DNA from: an uncultured Gammaproteobacteria bacterium
GTDB taxonomy: Bacteria > Pseudomonadota > Gammaproteobacteria > Pseudomonadales > Pseudohongiellaceae
NCBI GenBank assembly: GCA_903889815.1
Contig: CAISYX010000337.1
Coordinates: 1-31,524, forward strand
Reading direction: 5' to 3'
Length of the DNA stretch: 31,524 nt
A model generated the notes under the pieces. The model was not told the origin of the DNA and searched no databases. It saw only the letters and a list, made by a program, of their open reading frames with translations. How positions within the stretch are numbered: position 1 is the stretch's first letter; every line of letters begins with the position of its first letter. Position numbers and translations under genes: made by a program. Shown here piece by piece: positions 7,586 to 14,952 of this stretch.

Positions 7586-8545
7586 ATGAGCATTCGCCTC
7601 GGCATCGTGATGGACCCCATCCAGAGCATCAACTACAAGAAAGACACCAGCCTCGCCATGCTGGTCGCCGCCCAGGAACGAGGCTGGTCGCTGTCCTACA
7701 TGGAACAGTCGGACCTGTTCCTGCGCGACGGCGTGGCGTTCGGGCTGATGCGCGAGCTGAGCGTGGCCTGGGACGACAGGCAGTGGTACCAGTTCGGCGA
7801 GGCCAGCGAGGAGCCGCTGGGCGACCTCGATGTGATCCTGATGCGCAAGGACCCGCCCTTCGACAACGAATACGTCTACTCCACCTACATGCTGGAGCAG
7901 GCCGAGAAAGACGGGGCCCTGGTGGTGAACCGCCCCCAGAGCCTGCGCGACTGCAACGAGAAGCTCTTCGCCACCCAGTTCCCGCAGTGTTGCCCGCCCC
8001 TGGTGGTGAGCAACAACCCCGGCGTTCTGAAGGCCTTTCACCTGACCCACGGCGATGTGATCTTCAAGCCTCTGGACGGCATGGGCGGCTCGTCCATCTT
8101 CCGCCTGCGCAAGGACGATCCGAATGTCAGCGTGATCATCGAGACCCTCACCAACCACGGCCGCACGCCCATCATGGCGCAGCGCTTCATCCCCGAGATC
8201 GTCAACGGCGACAAGCGCATCCTGCTGGTGGATGGCGAGCCCGTGCCCTATGCCCTGGCGCGGGTGCCGGCCCGTGGCGAGACCCGCGGCAATCTGGCAG
8301 CAGGGGGCAGTGGCGTGCCCCAGCCCCTGTCCGAACGCGACCGCTGGATCGCCGCGCAGGTGAAAGACGTGGTGCGCGAGAAAGGCCTGCTGTTCGTGGG
8401 CCTGGACGTGATTGGCGACTACCTGACCGAGATCAATGTCACCAGCCCCACCTGCGTCCGCGAACTGAACAAGGCCTATGACCTGGACATCGCCGGCGAC
8501 CTGATGGCCGCCATTGAACGCAAACTGCACGCACGAGGCCCATGA
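7586..8545 (+). CDS. gshB: Glutathione synthetase
   Basis: Joins gamma-glutamylcysteine and glycine with ATP to form glutathione in the cytoplasm. 319 residues, against 316 in E. coli. It opens with the typical MSIRLGIVMDPIQSINYKKD and shows LMRKDPPFDNEY, the ATP-grasp segment FKPLDGMGGSSIFR, DGEPVPYALARVP with RGETRGNLAAGG, and the metal-binding TEINVTSPTC near the end. The frame is open upstream, but homology begins at the ATG at 7586, preceded by AGGA. The stop overlaps the next start by 4 bp (ATGA), so it heads an operon with the TonB-family gene, yqgE and yqgF. Confidence 0.95.
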   Translation: MSIRLGIVMDPIQSINYKKDTSLAMLVAAQERGWSLSYMEQSDLFLRDGVAFGLMRELSVAWDDRQWYQFGEASEEPLGDLDVILMRKDPPFDNEYVYSTYMLEQAEKDGALVVNRPQSLRDCNEKLFATQFPQCCPPLVVSNNPGVLKAFHLTHGDVIFKPLDGMGGSSIFRLRKDDPNVSVIIETLTNHGRTPIMAQRFIPEIVNGDKRILLVDGEPVPYALARVPARGETRGNLAAGGSGVPQPLSERDRWIAAQVKDVVREKGLLFVGLDVIGDYLTEINVTSPTCVRELNKAYDLDIAGDLMAAIERKLHARGP

Positions 8546-9414
8546 ACCCGAACACCGATCTGAGCAAGGAGCGTTTCGGCTTCACGATCTTCCTCTCCGC
8601 CTGTCTGCACATCATGCTGATTGCGGGCGTAGGGTTCAGCTATCTGGAAGAAAGCAACAGCGCACCCGCCATCGAGATCACTCTGGCCCAGTACCGCAGC
8701 GACGTGCGGCCCGACCAGGCCGACTTCATCGCCCAGGAGAACCAGCAGGGCAGCGGCACGCTGGACGAGGCCGCCGCCCCCAGCACGCCCTTCGTGTCAC
8801 CCTTTCACGACGACATCATCCAGCAGGTGGACCCGGTGCAGCAGCAGCCGGCACCCAACCGCCAGACCGAGCCGAGCGACCTGGCACTGTTGACCGTGCA
8901 GGAGTCGGATCAGGCCATCGAACAGCAGCTGGAACGCGAGGCCCCCGAGACCGACGCGCCGCTGTCGGAGAACGCTACCCCCGAGGAGCTCAGCCTGGCC
9001 ATCGCCAGCCTGCAGGCCCAGCTTGACACGCAGCAGCAGGCCTATGCCAAGCGCCCGCGCACCTACACCATCTCGTCGGCCTCGACCCAGCAGCGCCACG
9101 ACGCTCTCTATCTGGATTCCTGGCGGCGGCGCATCGAAGCCGTGGGCAATCTGAACTATCCGCAGCAGGCGCGCGAACAGCAGATCTACGGCAGCCTGCG
9201 CATGCTGGTGGCACTGCGGCCCACGGGCACGGTGCAGGAGATCCGCATTCTGCAGTCGTCCGGCCAGCGCGTGCTGGACGAAGCCGCCATCGAGATCGTG
9301 CGTCTGGCCGCGCCCTTCGAGCCCTTCCCGGAAGAGCTGCGCGGCAGCGTCGACATTCTGGAAATCATCCGCACCTGGCGCTTCCACCAGGGCAATTCCT
9401 TCACCAGTCAGTGA
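8542..9414 (+). CDS. TonB-family energy-transducing protein
   Basis: 290 residues. One N-terminal membrane anchor at about 12-34 (FGFTIFLSACLHIMLIAGVG), a periplasmic Gln/Glu/Pro-rich spacer from about 45 to 190, and a C-terminal TonB domain from about 205 (NYPQQAREQQIYGSL, then ALRPTGTVQEIRILQSSG and a closing TWRF segment). TonB proteins pass energy from ExbB/ExbD to outer-membrane transporters, but no exbB or exbD is present. Pseudomonas has a tonB-like gene in the same position after gshB, beside the pil-chp cluster. It overlaps gshB by 4 bp and is followed by yqgE after 7 bp. Confidence 0.85.
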   Translation: MNPNTDLSKERFGFTIFLSACLHIMLIAGVGFSYLEESNSAPAIEITLAQYRSDVRPDQADFIAQENQQGSGTLDEAAAPSTPFVSPFHDDIIQQVDPVQQQPAPNRQTEPSDLALLTVQESDQAIEQQLEREAPETDAPLSENATPEELSLAIASLQAQLDTQQQAYAKRPRTYTISSASTQQRHDALYLDSWRRRIEAVGNLNYPQQAREQQIYGSLRMLVALRPTGTVQEIRILQSSGQRVLDEAAIEIVRLAAPFEPFPEELRGSVDILEIIRTWRFHQGNSFTSQ

Positions 9415-9421
9415 GGCGACC

Positions 9422-10042
9422 ATGACCCAGGACGACACCCCCGGCCCCTACTTCGAAACTGTCTATGAAGCCCAGCCCGGCACGCTGGCCAATCAGTTTC
9501 TGATCGCCATGCCGCACCTGCAGGACCCGTGGTTCAACCACACCGTCACCTTTCTGTGGAAACACAACGAGGAAGGCGCGCTGGGCATCGTCATCAACAA
9601 GCCCTCCACCATGCGCGTGGCCGACCTCATGGAAGAGCTGGGCATCGACATGAGCGCGCGGCGCGGCGACATCGCCTTTCACAGTCGCTACGTGATGAGC
9701 GGCGGCCCTGTCGAAAAGCAGAAGGGCTTCATCCTGCACAACAGCGGCCGCGAGTGGGAATACACGCTGCCGCTGACGCCGCAGCTGAGCCTGACCATGT
9801 CCCGCGACATTCTGGCCGACATCGCCGCCGGAAACGGCCCCGAGCAATACCTGGTGGCGCTGGGCTGCGCGGGCTGGGACGCCGGCCAACTGGATCGCGA
9901 GATTGCCGACAATGTGTGGCTCACGACCCCCGCGCTTCCGGACCTGATTTTTTCGGACAATCATGCGCAGAAGGCCGAGCAGGCCGCGTCGATTCTTGGC
10001 GTCAGCCTGAGCCAGCTGTCCGCGTTTGCGGGTCATTCGTGA
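9422..10042 (+). CDS. yqgE: YqgE/AlgH family protein
   Basis: 206-residue member of the UPF0301/DUF179 family. Typical segments are LANQFLIAMPHLQDPWFNHTV near the start and GALGIVINKPS, then YVMSGGPVEKQKGFILH in the middle and ALGCAGWDAGQL toward the end. The molecular role of the family is not settled; AlgH was first linked to alginate regulation in Pseudomonas. It is slightly longer than E. coli YqgE (187) because of an N-terminal extension. Its stop TGA overlaps the start of yqgF as TGATG, the common pairing of these two genes across Gammaproteobacteria. Confidence 0.93.
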   Translation: MTQDDTPGPYFETVYEAQPGTLANQFLIAMPHLQDPWFNHTVTFLWKHNEEGALGIVINKPSTMRVADLMEELGIDMSARRGDIAFHSRYVMSGGPVEKQKGFILHNSGREWEYTLPLTPQLSLTMSRDILADIAAGNGPEQYLVALGCAGWDAGQLDREIADNVWLTTPALPDLIFSDNHAQKAEQAASILGVSLSQLSAFAGHS

Positions 10043-10491
10043 TGGATGACTTTCCGGTTCACAAACGCGGCGAATTCTCGGTGCTGTGTTTCGACTTCGG
10101 CACGCGCCGCATCGGCAGCGCCTTCGGCCAGACCCTGCTCGGCACCGCCTCTCCCCTCACCGCCATCCCCGCCCGCGACGGCATTCCCGACTGGGTGCAG
10201 CTGGACGCGCTGGTGGAGGAGTGGCAGCCGGATGTGTTCGTGGTGGGCCTGCCTTACAACATGGACGACAGCGAGAGCGAGCTGCTGCGCCGCGCGCGCA
10301 AGTTCGGCCACCGCCTCAGCGGCCGCTACGACAAGGCCTGCTACGGCATGGACGAGCGCCTCAGCTCATTCGAAGCGCGGGGCTTGAAACTGCGCGGCGA
10401 ATCCACTGCGCAGCTCGACTGCCTGGCCGCGCAGCTGATTCTGGAAACGTGGTTCCAGGGTCTGGCGCAGCGGCTTCCGGAGAAGGGGTAG
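10042..10491 (+). CDS. ruvX: YqgF/RuvX, putative Holliday junction resolvase-like nuclease
   Basis: 149-residue RNase H-fold protein implicated in 16S rRNA 5' maturation and proposed as a Holliday junction resolvase. Key features are CFDFGTRRIG near the start with the first catalytic Asp, VVGLPYNMDDSES in the middle, DERLSSFEA with the second acidic residue, and QLDCLAAQLILETW with the last Asp. The start overlaps the yqgE stop by one base. The TAG stop codon (10489-10491) is the first base triplet of a REP-like element, so the last codons abut the repeat. Confidence 0.92.
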   Translation: MDDFPVHKRGEFSVLCFDFGTRRIGSAFGQTLLGTASPLTAIPARDGIPDWVQLDALVEEWQPDVFVVGLPYNMDDSESELLRRARKFGHRLSGRYDKACYGMDERLSSFEARGLKLRGESTAQLDCLAAQLILETWFQGLAQRLPEKG

Positions 10492-10573
10492 GAGCGGGCT
10501 TGCCCGCGAACAGCTCGCTTGGAAGCAAGCTCCCACAGGGCATGGACAGCTGACTTGCAAGCAAGCTCCTACA
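10489..10573. repeat. REP-like palindromic cluster between convergent yqgF and pilT
   Basis: TAGGAGCGGGCTTGCCCGCG begins at the yqgF stop and is followed by GCTTGGAAGCAAGCTCCCAC and a further GCTTGCAAGCTCCTAC-like unit. The hairpin arms (GCGGGC/GCCCGC and GCTTG/CAAGC) and the GTAGGAGC-type heads in both orientations are those of Pseudomonas-style REP doublets. It fills the whole gap and may end transcription from both sides. Confidence 0.8.
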
Positions 10574-10575
10574 AA

Positions 10576-11609
10576 TCAGAACGCCTCCGGCTGCTTCGCC
10601 TTCGACTTCGCCGCTTCCTTGCTGATCAGCCCCTTCTGCACCAGCTCCTTCAGCGTCTGGTCCAGCGTCTTCATGCCCGCGGCCGAACCGGTCTGAATGG
10701 CGGAGTACATCTGCGCCACCTTGTCTTCGCGGATCAGGTTGCGGATGGCGGGGGTGCCAATCATGATCTCGTGGGCGGCAATACGGCCGCCGCCGGTTTT
10801 CTTCAGCAGAGCCTGCGAGATCACCGCCTGCAGGGATTCGGAGAGCATCGAGCGCACCATGGATTTCTCAGCGGCGGGGAACACGTCGATGATACGGTCG
10901 ATGGTCTTGGCGGCCGAGGTGGTGTGCAGCGTGCCAAACACCAGGTGGCCCGTTTCGGCAGCGGTCAGCGCCAGACGGATGGTTTCAAGGTCGCGCAGTT
11001 CGCCCACCAGAATGATGTCGGGGTCTTCACGCAGCGCCGAGCGCAGGGCTTCCTGGAAGCCCAGGGTGTCGCGGTGCACTTCGCGCTGGTTCACCAGGCA
11101 CTTCGTGCTTTCGTGGACGAATTCGATAGGGTCTTCGATGGTCAGGATGTGCTCATAACGGGTGCTGTTCACGTAGTCCATCATCGCGGCCAGTGTGGTG
11201 CTCTTGCCCGAGCCAGTGGGGCCGGTCACCACCACCAGCCCGCGCGCCAGGTCAGACACCTGCTTGAACACCGCGCCCATACCCAGCGCTCCATCGACAG
11301 CACCTTGGACGGAATGGTCCGGAATACTGCTGCGGCGCCGCGATTCTGGTTGAAGGCGTTGACGCGGAAGCGGGCGAGGCCTGGCACCTCGAACGAGAAG
11401 TCCGTCTCCATGAACTGCTCATAGTCCTTGCGCTGCTTGTCCGTCATGATCTCGTAGATCAGGCCGTGTACTTGCTTGTGATCCATGGGCGGCACATTGA
11501 TCTTGCGTATGTCGCCATCCACCCGGATCAGCGGGGGCATGCCTGCGGTGAGGTGCAGATCCGATGCGCCTTGCTTGACGCTGAAACCCAGCAATTCTGT
11601 GATGTCCAT
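10576..11609 (-). pseudogene. pilT: Type IV pilus retraction ATPase PilT, split by a one-base frameshift
   Basis: PilT hydrolyses ATP in the cytoplasm to depolymerise the type IV pilus. The N-terminal part (from ATG 11609) has the expected SVKQGASDLHLTAG and RFRVNAFNQNRG. After RTIPSKVLSMER the frame turns to nonsense, while the rest continues in another frame from GMGAVFKQ, with Walker A GPTGSGKST, Walker B ILVGELRD, the His box FGTLHTTSA and the PilT signature AIRNLI. One missing base near 11286 explains this: adding it restores MERLGMGAVF and gives 344 residues, exactly the P. aeruginosa length. All other sites look intact, so the break is recent or a sequence error. pilU, which follows pilT in Pseudomonas, is absent here. 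Confidence 0.9.
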
Positions 11610-11687
11610 ATTCGTGGCTGCCCCTGCATGAAAGTGTGCGTGATTTTGTGGATGTGCGTGCCCCCGTGGCCGGGATACACTCAAGAC

Positions 11688-12371
11688 ATGGCGAGCATAG
11701 CAGAAAACATTTTCCGTACAGGACAGCAAATTGCCGGGGCAGCACAGGCCTGCGGGCGTGCGCCTGAAGCGGTGACACTGCTGGCCGTGAGCAAGACGCA
11801 GAGCGCAGCCACGGTGCAGGAAGCCTATGCAGCGGGCCAGCGTGATTTCGGCGAAAACTATGTGCAGGAGGCGCTGGACAAGATTGCCGCACTGCCCCTG
11901 CCGGGACTGGTGTGGCATTTCATCGGGCCGCTCCAGTCGAACAAGACACGGGACATCGCCAGCCATTTTGACTGGGTGCACAGCGTGGACCGCCTGAAGA
12001 TTGCCACGCGCCTGAACGAGCAGCGCCCGGCCGGCATGGCGCCGCTGAACGTGTGCATTCAGGTGAACATTTCAGAGGAAGACAGCAAGTCGGGGGTGGC
12101 ACTGGCCGACGTGAACGCGCTGTGCGAGGCCTTGCAGGGCCTGCCGAATCTGCGCCTGCGCGGGCTGATGGCGATTCCGGCGCCCTGTGATGACCCGGCG
12201 CTGCAGCGCGCCGTCTATGCGCCGCTGACGGCCTTGCTGCGCCAGTTGCAGACGCGCTATGCGGGCATGGACACCCTGTCCATCGGCATGAGTGCCGACT
12301 TCGCGGCGGCCATCGCCGAAGGCTCCACTATCGTCCGCGTGGGCACGGCCATTTTCGGCGCACGCCACTGA
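11688..12371 (+). CDS. yggS: YggS/PLPBP family pyridoxal phosphate-binding protein
   Basis: 227-residue protein that buffers pyridoxal 5'-phosphate and affects amino acid homeostasis. It shows LLAVSKTQS with K36, the lysine expected to hold PLP, then FGENYVQEALDK, WHFIGPLQSNKTR, and at the end MSADFAAAIAEGSTIVRVGTAIFG, whose start and end are typical of the family. The ATG at 11688 is chosen because it aligns with the family start; no clear ribosome site precedes it. It is divergent from pilT with a 78-bp gap, as in Pseudomonas, where proC normally follows. Here proC does not follow. Confidence 0.93.
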   Translation: MASIAENIFRTGQQIAGAAQACGRAPEAVTLLAVSKTQSAATVQEAYAAGQRDFGENYVQEALDKIAALPLPGLVWHFIGPLQSNKTRDIASHFDWVHSVDRLKIATRLNEQRPAGMAPLNVCIQVNISEEDSKSGVALADVNALCEALQGLPNLRLRGLMAIPAPCDDPALQRAVYAPLTALLRQLQTRYAGMDTLSIGMSADFAAAIAEGSTIVRVGTAIFGARH

Positions 12372-12381
12372 GCGAGCCGGG

Positions 12382-12705
12382 TCACCCTTTGGGATGCATG
12401 GACAGGCCACAGTGGGCACACTGGGAACGGAACGGGTTCAGGAAATACTTCTTCACGAAATACTGCTGATGACAGTCGGGGCAGCGCTTCACCGACGCGT
12501 TGACGCCAAAGCCGGCGTACAGGGCCATGTAGGTGAACATGATGACGTTGGAGCTGTTGCCGTTGTCCAGCACCTGACTCACGGCATACATGTAGACCGG
12601 CAGTGTCGAGAAGCAGACGAACAGACGGTTGCGGGAACGCTTGATTTCCATCAAACGCTGGTCGCGGGGGTTGGTGTTTGGTGTGTTGTGTGTGTTGTCA
12701 GTCAT
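12382..12705 (-). CDS. Small membrane protein with C-terminal zinc ribbon
   Basis: 107 residues, family not recognised. A short Asn/Thr-rich N-terminus is followed by two hydrophobic segments at about 28-47 and 52-72, then a four-cysteine zinc ribbon with CPDC at 75-78 and CAHC at 96-99. The tail should be cytoplasmic if both segments span the membrane. A strong ribosome site (AAGGGAGG) sits just before the ATG at 12705. The start region contains a GT-rich tract on the plus strand. It converges with yggS (10 bp apart) and is divergent from fimX. Zinc ribbons of this kind often mediate protein or nucleic acid contacts, but no role can be assigned. Confidence 0.75.
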   Translation of the reverse strand: MTDNTHNTPNTNPRDQRLMEIKRSRNRLFVCFSTLPVYMYAVSQVLDNGNSSNVIMFTYMALYAGFGVNASVKRCPDCHQQYFVKKYFLNPFRSQCAHCGLSMHPKG

Positions 12706-12795
12706 GGGCCTCCCTTGTCAGCGTGGCTGATCGTCTTGCGCGGCAGTGTACACGCTTGGCGCCCGATTTGTGATGGATTGCCGGATTCTGCCGCT

Positions 12796-12834
12796 CCCGG
12801 CCCTGTCGGGCGGCCGGGGGGTCTGTGCTAAACT
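12796..12834 (+). promoter_or_regulatory. GC-rich palindrome and possible -10 upstream of fimX
   Basis: CCCGGCC (12796-12802) and GGCCGGG (12812-12818) form a perfect 7-bp inverted repeat with a 9-nt centre, followed by a possible -10 element TAAACT (12829-12834). The palindrome lies about where the -35 box would be, so it could be an operator. No good -35 hexamer is visible. Confidence 0.35.
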
Positions 12835-12863
12835 CGGCGCAGATGCGCAAGGACAAGCACCCC

Positions 12864-14948
12864 ATGGATCAGAATCAAGTCATCAATGTGTTGATAGCTG
12901 CCGAGCTGCTTGCCGATGGGGAGCAGCTCGTCAATCTGTTGCGCAAAGCCGGCTTCAGCCTGCATGCCGAAGCGGTGAGCGATACCACGGCGCTGCGCGA
13001 CGGTTTGCAGCAGCGCCGCTGGGATTTGCTGCTGCACCTGCCGGGCAATGCCGCGCTGCAGGCCAGCCAGGTGTGCGTGCTGCTGGAAGACCAGGAGCTT
13101 GACATCGCGCTGGTGCTGATCGGCGATCCCTGCGAGGCCGGCACCCGCCCGTTCGACAGCCCTCTGCCCTGTGCCGTTTGCACCCAGGGCGATCTGCAGA
13201 ATCCAGCTCACGCCGCACAACTGATACGCACAGTGCGCCATGAACTGGACGCTCTGCAGACGCGCAGAGACCTGCGCCGCACCCAGGCCCTGCTCAAAGA
13301 GCTGCAGCGCCGTTACGAACTGGTGCTGGACAGCGCCGCTGACGCCATCGCGTACCTGCACGACGGCCTGTACCTGCACGCCAACCGGGCGTGGTGCACC
13401 CTGTTCGGCGTGGAAGGCGTCGAGGCTCTGAATCATCAACCCTTCCTCGACCTTGTGGACGACGCGGATGTGGAAGCGGTGCGCCAGACGCTCCGGCAGG
13501 CCCGCACCAGCACACCACCCCCCTGCCTGTTTACCGCCCTGACGGCCGGCGGCTCGCGCACGCGACTGCAACTCGAGGCCATGGCCGCCGTCTATGATCA
13601 GCAAGCAGCTCTGCAGATCATTCTGAGCCCCGCCACAGGCAACGTGGCCCACGCCCGCCAGCTGCGTCTGCTGCGCAGCCAGGACCTGGTGACGGGCCTG
13701 CCCAATCGGGCCGGTCTGCTGACCCGAATCGAAGCAGCCATCGCCCAGGCCATTGATGGGCGCGGTGAGAGCGCGCTGGTATTGGCATGCGTGCAGGGTT
13801 TCGAGGACTTTCTGACCCTGGTCGGGCGTTCCGTCGCCAATTACGTGCTGGTGGACACGGCCAGCCTGCTGCGCCAGTCGACGCCTGCCGATTCCCTCGT
13901 GGCCCATTGCGGTGACGGCGAATTTGCCATGTTGATCTGCGGGCCTGGCAACGCCACCCAGACTCATGCGCTGCTTGCCGGTGCCGCAGCGCTCAACGCG
14001 CAGCTGCAGGCCCAGCTGCCCGGCGGCGCAGACCTGCGCCTGAGCATGGGCAGCACGTTCATCAACGAGCTGACGCCATCGGCCGATCTGGCGCTGGATC
14101 GCGCCCGCCATAATCTGACCGTGCGCGAGAACAGCAGTCCGGCGGCCGCGGCTCCGGAGGACGCTTACGGCACGCCGGGGCAGATGTTTTCGCGTCTGCA
14201 GGAAGCGTTCGCGCACGAAGATTTCATTCTGGTGTTCCAGCCCGTCGTGAGCCTCAAGGAAGATGGCCTGGAACGTTACGAGGTGCGCATCCGCCTGCAG
14301 GATCACGGCACCCTGATCTACCCGCCGCGCTTTCTTGAGCTGGCCAACCAGCACGGCCTGGGCGAGCAGATCGACCGCTGGGTGTGCAGCAAGTCCCTGC
14401 TGCTGCTGCAAGAACGGCAGAACCCAGCCCTCAAGCTGACGCTGAACCTGACCCACAATTCGGTGATCAGTGAAGCATTCCTGCCCTGGCTGCAGCAGCA
14501 GATGCTGGCGCGGCGCATTCAGGCCGGGCAGCTGATTCTGCAGCTCAGCGAGTTGGACGTAATCAGTTCACCCGCCAATGTAGCGCGCTTCTGCACTCAG
14601 TTGCGGACGCTGGACATCCCCTTGTCCATTACCCACTACGGCTGCACTCTGCATCCCGGGCAGTACACGGCGCTCGACGAAGCCGACTTCGTAAAGCTCG
14701 ACAAGTCCCTGCTCAGCGGCATTGGTCAGGATGCCGGCCGGCGCGAACGCCTGAACATCACTGTGAAGAGTCTGCATGCCCGCGGCTTGCTGGTGATAGC
14801 GCCAATGATCGACCAGATCGAACTGTTGCCCCTGCTCTGGCAGGCCAGTGTCAATTTCGTCCAGGGCAACTGCCTGCAGGAACCCAGCGCCCGCATGGAT
14901 TTCAGCTTCGTGCAGGACGAAGAAATCACCCTGAATTCGTTCCACTGA
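12864..14948 (+). CDS. fimX: FimX-like c-di-GMP-binding protein (REC-PAS-GGDEF-EAL, degenerate)
   Basis: 694 residues, against 691 in P. aeruginosa FimX, which binds c-di-GMP through an inactive EAL domain and promotes pilus assembly at the cell pole. Order: a CheY-like domain (about 1-125) in which the phospho-acceptor Asp is missing (WDLLLHLPGN), a PAS domain (about 150-260), a GGDEF domain whose signature reads GDGEF (350-354), and an EAL domain whose signature reads EVRIR (473-477), keeping the c-di-GMP-contacting Arg. FQPVVSLKEDG and VKLDKSLL are typical of FimX-type EAL domains. The ATG at 12864 is preceded by AAGGA; ATG 12843 is an alternative. It heads a three-gene operon; the next gene starts after 4 bp. 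Confidence 0.88.
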   Translation: MDQNQVINVLIAAELLADGEQLVNLLRKAGFSLHAEAVSDTTALRDGLQQRRWDLLLHLPGNAALQASQVCVLLEDQELDIALVLIGDPCEAGTRPFDSPLPCAVCTQGDLQNPAHAAQLIRTVRHELDALQTRRDLRRTQALLKELQRRYELVLDSAADAIAYLHDGLYLHANRAWCTLFGVEGVEALNHQPFLDLVDDADVEAVRQTLRQARTSTPPPCLFTALTAGGSRTRLQLEAMAAVYDQQAALQIILSPATGNVAHARQLRLLRSQDLVTGLPNRAGLLTRIEAAIAQAIDGRGESALVLACVQGFEDFLTLVGRSVANYVLVDTASLLRQSTPADSLVAHCGDGEFAMLICGPGNATQTHALLAGAAALNAQLQAQLPGGADLRLSMGSTFINELTPSADLALDRARHNLTVRENSSPAAAAPEDAYGTPGQMFSRLQEAFAHEDFILVFQPVVSLKEDGLERYEVRIRLQDHGTLIYPPRFLELANQHGLGEQIDRWVCSKSLLLLQERQNPALKLTLNLTHNSVISEAFLPWLQQQMLARRIQAGQLILQLSELDVISSPANVARFCTQLRTLDIPLSITHYGCTLHPGQYTALDEADFVKLDKSLLSGIGQDAGRRERLNITVKSLHARGLLVIAPMIDQIELLPLLWQASVNFVQGNCLQEPSARMDFSFVQDEEITLNSFH

Positions 14949-14952
14949 GAAG

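Noticed and set aside
7273..8481. 402-residue plus-strand frame overlapping gshB
   Set aside because: Arg- and Pro-rich out-of-frame translation of gshB.
9529..10491. 320-residue frame spanning yqgE and yqgF
   Set aside because: Its first half is yqgE out of frame; only the part from ATG 10042 is yqgF. Not a fusion.
12671..12700. GT-rich tract as a phase-variable microsatellite at the zinc-ribbon gene start
   Set aside because: The repeat is irregular and short, with no uninterrupted run long enough to be convincing.
12828..14456. 542-residue open frame on the minus strand opposite fimX
   Set aside because: It mirrors the plus-strand codon pattern of a clear FimX-like gene in GC-rich DNA, has no domain and no ribosome site; antisense shadow.
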